This document shows positions 59,837-64,000 of a stretch of DNA of 64,000 bases, piece by piece. Numbering within the stretch: position 1 is the stretch's first letter; every line of letters begins with the position of its first letter. The translations under genes were made by a program, and so were the position numbers. Below the pieces are notes generated by a model. That model made no database searches, was not told where the DNA came from, and saw only the letters and a program-made list of their open reading frames with translations. This stretch comes from JASHPR01 sp963833885 (GTDB taxonomy: Bacteria; Actinomycetota; Actinomycetes; Streptosporangiales; Streptosporangiaceae): assembly GCA_963833885.1 (NCBI GenBank), contig CAWHZU010000031.1:1-64000 (forward strand), in the 5' to 3' direction.

Positions 59837-60979
59837 TCACCGGACGTCCACGCAGACCAGCTCGCGGCTGGCGTTGTTCAGCCGCTCACCGCCCTGCTCG
59901 GTGCAGATCACGATGTCCTCGATCCTGGCGCCGTGTGGCCCTGGGTAGATGCCCGGCTCGATGGAGAACGCCATGCCCGGCTGCAGCGGCTCGGCGTTGC
60001 CGGACACGATGTAGGGATCCTCGTGAGTCTCCAGGCCGATCCCGTGGCCGGTGCGGTGCACGAAGTACTCGCCGTAGCCCGCGGCGGCGATCGGCCCGCG
60101 CGCGGCGGCGTCGACCGCCTCGGCGGTCACACCGGGCCGCACAGCGGCGAACGATGCCTGCTGCGCGTCGCGCAGCACCCGGTAGTAGGCCGCGAAGTCC
60201 GGCGGCGGCTCGCCGATCACGTAGGTTCTGGTGCAGTCGGAGCAGTAGCCGCTCGGCATGGTCCCGCCGATGTCCACGACGACCGCGTCGCCTCGCTGCA
60301 GGACCCGGTCGGAGACCTCGTGGTGCGGGCTGGCCGCGTTCGGGCCGGAGCCAACGATCGTGAAGTCGACCCGCGCGTGGCCCTCCTGGATGATCGCGTC
60401 GGCGATGTCCGCCGCGACCTGCCGTTCGGTCCGGCCCGCCCGCAGCCATCCCGGCACCCGCGCGTGCACGCGGTCGATGGCTTCGCCCGCCGCCCGCAGT
60501 GCCGAAACCTCAGCGGGAGTCTTGCGCACGCGCAGCGCGCCCAGCGCGAGGCTGGCCAGTTCCTGGCCGACGCCGGGCAGCGCGTCGCGGAACCTGAGCA
60601 CCATCAGGGCCCACATGCGATCGGACAGGCCGACCGGGCCGGACACCGCGCCGAGGCGCTTGGTGACGATCGCATAAGGGTCGTCGGTCTCGTCCCAGGG
60701 GATGATCTCGAAGCCCACGCCGCCCGCTGGCGACGCCTGGGCGGCCGGAAACTCGAGCCTGGGCACGACCAGGAACGGCTCGTGGCCCGCCCCGCTGGCC
60801 GCCGGTACCGCGAGGCAGGTGAGCCGCTCGAGCTGATGGGCGTCGTATCCGGTCAGGTACCGCAGGTCCGGGCCCGGGGTGAGCAGCAGCGCGGCCAGGC
60901 CGGCTTCCGCGGCAGCCGCGGCGGCTCGCTCTACCCGGTCCGCCGGGTAGAGGTCTGTATCGGCCCGGTCGGTTCCCAT
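59837..60979 (-). CDS. M24-family metallopeptidase (Xaa-Pro dipeptidase type)
   Basis: A 380-aa pita-bread enzyme. The five metal ligands are in VVDIGG, SDCTRT, HRTGHGIGL, SIEPGIY and RIEDIV. The creatinase-like N-terminal domain covers residues 1-140. It cleaves Xaa-Pro or related bonds. ATG at 60979 follows GGAGAG and is preferred over a longer frame. Cytosolic. Confidence 0.92.
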   Translation of the reverse strand: MGTDRADTDLYPADRVERAAAAAAEAGLAALLLTPGPDLRYLTGYDAHQLERLTCLAVPAASGAGHEPFLVVPRLEFPAAQASPAGGVGFEIIPWDETDDPYAIVTKRLGAVSGPVGLSDRMWALMVLRFRDALPGVGQELASLALGALRVRKTPAEVSALRAAGEAIDRVHARVPGWLRAGRTERQVAADIADAIIQEGHARVDFTIVGSGPNAASPHHEVSDRVLQRGDAVVVDIGGTMPSGYCSDCTRTYVIGEPPPDFAAYYRVLRDAQQASFAAVRPGVTAEAVDAAARGPIAAAGYGEYFVHRTGHGIGLETHEDPYIVSGNAEPLQPGMAFSIEPGIYPGPHGARIEDIVICTEQGGERLNNASRELVCVDVR

Positions 60980-61081
60980 CACGCTCTCCGCTCCGCGTTG
61001 ACGGCCAAGTCCGCAGTTCTCTTGCGTGGGCATCATCTCACCCGTGAGAATTGTGCACGCACCTAGACAGCGGGGTACCGG

Positions 61082-61987
61082 ATGCCTCACGCTAAGTGCA
61101 CGCAAGCTGACCACACGCCACCCGCGATGACAATTAACGCCATGAGAGTTCCGTCAGACCGCCCGACGAGGACAGCGGTTTCGGCGCACCCGGCCGCCGC
61201 GGTGCCCGGCCTCGCGGTTCCGCCGGGAAACGGCGCCGAGTCCGGCCTCGCGGCCGAGGCCAGGCTGGCGGCCGAACTCGCCGAAGAGCGTCATGTGGCC
61301 CTCGAGTTGCAACGGGCCATCCTGCCGCTGCACGACGAGGCCTTCGACCTGCCGGGCCTGCGCACGATGGTGCGTTACCTGCCGGCGTCCCGGGCGGGCC
61401 GGGTGGGCGGTGACTGGTACATCACGGCCGACATGCCCGGCGGCCACGTGCTGATCGCGCTCGGCGACGTCGCCGGGCACGGCCTGGCTGCGGCGGCGGG
61501 CATGGCAAGGCTGCGCGGGGCCCTGGCCGGGCTGGCGATCACCGGGTCGCCGCCGGAGCGGCTGGTGGGCTGGCTCAACGACCTGGTCTGGCACGTCGCG
61601 CCCGAGCACACGGCGTCGGTCGTGGCCGGCTACTTCGACCCCGCGAGCCGCACCCTGACCTGGGCCCAGGCCGGCCATCCGCCGCCGATACTGGTCCGCG
61701 GCTCGTGGGCACGGCCGCTCGACCCGCCGGCCGGGATCTTGCTTGGCGCGGGACAGGAGGAGTACGCGGCCGCCGTGCTGGCGCTGGCCCCCGGTGACCT
61801 GCTGCTGCTGTACACCGACGGGCTGATCGAGCGCCGGGACTGGTCGGTGGCCGACGGCCCGGCCATACTCGCCGCCGCCGTGCGCGGGATCAGCGATCCG
61901 GAGCAGGCGATCGAGGCTTCGCTGAGTGCCCTCGGCGCGACCGACCTCGAAGACGACACCTGCCTGGTGGCCGTCCAGGTGCTTTAG
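61082..61987 (+). CDS. SpoIIE-type PP2C serine phosphatase (RsbU-like)
   Basis: A 301-aa phosphatase. The metal motifs are GGDWYI, GDVAGHG, LLLYTDGLIE and DDTCLVAVQV. A coiled N-terminal segment with LEAELAEERHVALELQRAILP is typical of RsbU-like output phosphatases. There is no PAS/GAF sensor and no anti-sigma gene adjacent, so the input must be elsewhere. GGGTAC directly upstream resembles a SigB -10 element, which would favour a start at 61127 or 61142 instead. Confidence 0.88.
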   Translation: MPHAKCTQADHTPPAMTINAMRVPSDRPTRTAVSAHPAAAVPGLAVPPGNGAESGLAAEARLAAELAEERHVALELQRAILPLHDEAFDLPGLRTMVRYLPASRAGRVGGDWYITADMPGGHVLIALGDVAGHGLAAAAGMARLRGALAGLAITGSPPERLVGWLNDLVWHVAPEHTASVVAGYFDPASRTLTWAQAGHPPPILVRGSWARPLDPPAGILLGAGQEEYAAAVLALAPGDLLLLYTDGLIERRDWSVADGPAILAAAVRGISDPEQAIEASLSALGATDLEDDTCLVAVQVL

Positions 61988-62040
61988 TCCGCTTTGGCGG
62001 CGCTCCAGGTCTAGTCTGCTTTGGCGCCCGTCCGGGTGCT

Positions 62041-62964
62041 CTAGTCCGCGCTGGGCTCCGCGATCGCGGCGACGGCGCGGCGCAGCGACGACCCGAGGTT
62101 CCAGCGCTCGCCGAGTTCGGCCAGCAGCTGCGGGTCGCCCGCGGGCCTGCCCAGCCGGCCGTCCACCGCGGGCAGCGGCGCGTCGTCGGCCACGCGCACC
62201 ACGGGCACCGCCGCCTGCAGGTAATCCCGGGCCTGGACCAGCTTCGCCCTTGTGCCCATGGGAAAGCCGCCGTGCCCGGCGTCCATCGCGGTCAGCATCG
62301 CCTCGACCGAGCCGAACACCCGCACTAGCGCGGCGGCGCTCTTCTCCCCCACGCCCGGCACGCCGGGCAGCCCGTCGCTCGGGTCGCCGCGCAGCGTCGC
62401 GAAGGCGGCATAGGCCCGGCCGGGGATCTGGTACTTGGCGTTGACCGCGGCTTCGTCCACGACCTCGAACCTGGACACGCCGCGGGCGATGTAGACGATC
62501 CTCACCTGGCGCGCGTCATCGACGAGCTGGAACAGGTCTCGGTCGCCGGTGACCACGTCGACGGGTTCCTCAGCCCGCCCGGCGAGCGTGCCGATGATGT
62601 CGTCGGCCTCGTATCCGCTGGCCTCGGCCATCGCCACCCCCGCGGCCGTCAGCACCTCCCGGATCACCGGTATCTGGACGGTGAGGCCGTCGGGCACCTG
62701 CTCGGTGCCGTCCGGGTTGGCCCGATGCGCCTTGTACGACGGGATCGCCGCCACCCGGAATGCCGGCCGCCAGGACGCGTCCATGCACGCGACCAGGCGG
62801 GCCGGGTGCCGCGCCCGGACCAGGCGGGTGATCATGTCGAGCAGCCCGCGCACGGCGTTCACCGGCGTGCCGTCGGCCGCAGTCACCGTGTCCGGGACGC
62901 CGTAGAACGCCCGGAAGTACATCGAGGCTGAGTCAAGCAGCATCAGCGAGCCCACCCCGGCCAT
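62041..62964 (-). CDS. 5'-3' exonuclease (polymerase I 5'-nuclease/FEN type)
   Basis: A 307-aa flap-endonuclease-type nuclease. It has the metal-site motifs DDIIGT and TGDRDLFQL and the helix-hairpin-helix GDPSDGLPGVPGVGEKSA. It is a free-standing version of the Pol I nuclease domain. ATG start at 62964. A likely role is in RNA-primer or flap removal. Confidence 0.92.
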   Translation of the reverse strand: MAGVGSLMLLDSASMYFRAFYGVPDTVTAADGTPVNAVRGLLDMITRLVRARHPARLVACMDASWRPAFRVAAIPSYKAHRANPDGTEQVPDGLTVQIPVIREVLTAAGVAMAEASGYEADDIIGTLAGRAEEPVDVVTGDRDLFQLVDDARQVRIVYIARGVSRFEVVDEAAVNAKYQIPGRAYAAFATLRGDPSDGLPGVPGVGEKSAAALVRVFGSVEAMLTAMDAGHGGFPMGTRAKLVQARDYLQAAVPVVRVADDAPLPAVDGRLGRPAGDPQLLAELGERWNLGSSLRRAVAAIAEPSAD

Positions 62965-63160
62965 CCTGCCAGGCTGCCCCTTGGCTGTCAGGCCGCGGGC
63001 CAGGCGAGGCTTGCCCCGCCCGGGCGAACCAGGGCGCGGGGCCGCATCTATGCAATTGCTCTATGGGTATGCGAGGGCTTTGGCATTGGAGCCAGTGGCG
63101 GGGTGATCTCTAGGCTTTACCCATCGTTTTAATCTCCTTCTGGTTCCCGGGGAGGCACGG

Positions 63161-63706
63161 TTGATCCAGGCAAGCGCAGTGCGGACCCGCTGTCCCGCCG
63201 GTCTGGTGACCGCGATACGCGGTGCGACCGGACAGCACGCCGACTGGCAGCAGACGGCCGAGCTGGTCGCCGGCCAGCTTCGGCTGCACCTGCCCGGCCC
63301 GGAGATCCTGACCGCCACCGAGCGCCAGGGCAGCGCCGGCGGGTACGTCTGCCACACCCTGCACACCGAGCCGGACGGGTCGTTCTCGGTCTGCGCGCTG
63401 GTGTGGCGGCCCGGGCAGCAGACGACGATCCACGACCACGTCGCCTGGTGCGTGACCGGCGTGGTGCAGGGTGCCGAGTACGAAGAGCTGTTCGCGCTGC
63501 GCGACGGCGGGACCACGCTGGCCGAGGTCGGCAGGAACGTCAACGGGACCGGGGACGTGAGCGGCTTCGCGCCCCCAGGCGACATCCACCGGGTACGCAA
63601 CCACGGCAGCGAGGTCGCTATCTCGGTGCATATCTACGGTGCCGACATCGAGCGCCTCGGTACCAGCGTGCGCCGCACCTACGACCTCCCGGTGGCCGTC
63701 GGCTAG
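63161..63706 (+). CDS. Cysteine-dioxygenase-family cupin
   Basis: A 181-aa cupin matching the bacterial cysteine-dioxygenase family. The iron-site histidines are His91 and His93 (IHDHVAW) with His143 (GDIHRV). Cys97 is at the position near the animal Cys-Tyr crosslink site. It uses a TTG start preceded by GGGGAGG. The likely reaction is thiol to sulfinate oxidation; the thiol substrate (cysteine, 3-mercaptopropionate) is unproven. Confidence 0.85.
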   Translation: MIQASAVRTRCPAGLVTAIRGATGQHADWQQTAELVAGQLRLHLPGPEILTATERQGSAGGYVCHTLHTEPDGSFSVCALVWRPGQQTTIHDHVAWCVTGVVQGAEYEELFALRDGGTTLAEVGRNVNGTGDVSGFAPPGDIHRVRNHGSEVAISVHIYGADIERLGTSVRRTYDLPVAVG

Positions 63707-64000
63707 CGTCCCAGCTCGAGGGCAATCTGCTTGAACGGCTCCGGGTGCACCGCCAGGCTGCCGGTGAACGGGTACTCGAGTTCCAGGATCAGCACCAGGC
63801 TGGCGCCGATCAGGATGGCCACGGTGCCCACCATGAAGTACTGCAGGCGCGCGCTGTCGATGCCCAGGAGCAGGCTGAACCCAAGGGTGCCGAGGCTGGA
63901 CAGGATGACTACAAGCCACAGCACGCCCGGTATGCCCGAATTCGCGAGATCAAGCCGCTGCTGGCGTGCCTCACCGATGTCATTAATCTCCGTCAGCACG
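63703..64000 (-). CDS. DUF4239 membrane protein, C-terminal part (cut by window edge)
   Basis: The C-terminal 98 or so residues of a DUF4239 (bestrophin-like) membrane protein. The family features are ARQQRLDLANSGIPGVLWLVVIL and LVLILELEYPFTGSLAVHPEPF. Two hydrophobic segments are visible. The N-terminus lies outside the window; the GTG near 63999 is probably internal. Confidence 0.85.
   Translation of the reverse strand, partial: VLTEINDIGEARQQRLDLANSGIPGVLWLVVILSSLGTLGFSLLLGIDSARLQYFMVGTVAILIGASLVLILELEYPFTGSLAVHPEPFKQIALELGR

Noticed and set aside
61073..61078. SigB promoter for the SpoIIE-type phosphatase gene
   Set aside because: GGGTAC matches a -10 element but no GTTT-like -35 occurs at the right spacing; mentioned only as a caveat for the start.

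Overview
This 64 kb window is high-GC chromosomal DNA from an actinomycete. The evidence is the roughly 70% GC codon use with many GTG and a few TTG starts, the actinobacteria-specific RNA polymerase-binding protein RbpA convergent with a polyprenol-phosphate mannosyltransferase, an MsiK/UgpC-type multi-sugar ATPase, two AfsR-like NB-ARC/LuxR regulators, and many ECF sigma factors and LacI/GntR regulators. A soil saprophyte of the Streptosporangiales/Streptomycetales kind fits best; the species cannot be named from the sequence. I found no rRNA, tRNA, CRISPR array or replication origin.

Layout. 1-1.3 kb: the tail of an IS110-type transposase cut by the window edge, then about 0.8 kb of DNA without a confident gene. 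1.3-7.7 kb: a Tat-exported purple-acid-phosphatase-like enzyme, two sigma factors with C-terminal SnoaL-like domains, a SnoaL-like protein, an epimerase translationally coupled to the second sigma factor, and a Gly/Pro-rich protein of unknown function. 7.8-9.9 kb: an alkylation-repair pair (Ada-AlkA fusion and Ogt). 9.9-14.3 kb: a cyclase, an arginase-like enzyme divergent from a CGNR-type zinc-finger regulator with a paired operator between them, a coiled-coil protein built on 21-bp repeats, and a decayed IS1182-type transposase. 14.4-20.1 kb: an NB-ARC/LuxR regulator, then a minus-strand cluster with a conserved small protein, adenylate kinase and a single reading frame joining glycerate kinase to ribose-phosphate pyrophosphokinase. 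20.2-28.7 kb: housekeeping genes (two RNA-methyltransferase-like proteins, GDPD, rbpA with an exact SigR-type promoter, ppm, acs) with a structured RNA candidate between ppm and acs.

28.7-38.2 kb is catabolic. It holds a three-gene sugar operon (Gfo/Idh oxidoreductase, DUF993 aldolase-like protein, sugar isomerase) divergent from a LacI regulator, followed by an APC permease, copper amine oxidase, GntR regulator and SSAT-like acetyltransferase that together look like an amine/polyamine module. 38.2-46.2 kb: a six-gene livKHMGF-type uptake operon headed by a 3-hydroxyisobutyrate-dehydrogenase-family enzyme, a divergent alpha/beta hydrolase and a second LacI regulator. 46.2-52.6 kb: an MFS exporter with its ArsR-like regulator, divergent from a very large GH38 alpha-mannosidase.

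52.8-64 kb: a second NB-ARC/LuxR paralogue, a stand-alone AMP-binding N-domain without its phosphate loop, an Lrp/AsnC regulator, msiK, acyl-CoA dehydrogenase, an M24 peptidase, a SpoIIE-type phosphatase, a 5'-3' exonuclease, a cysteine-dioxygenase-like cupin and the end of a DUF4239 membrane protein.

The most unusual items are the glycerate kinase-PRPP synthetase fusion next to adenylate kinase, the paired ACCAT-N3-ATGGT operators, the structured RNA candidate upstream of acs, and the shared GGAAA-N4-TT(T/G)CC motif linking the sugar operon to the permease gene. All names rest on reading the sequence; no database search was run.
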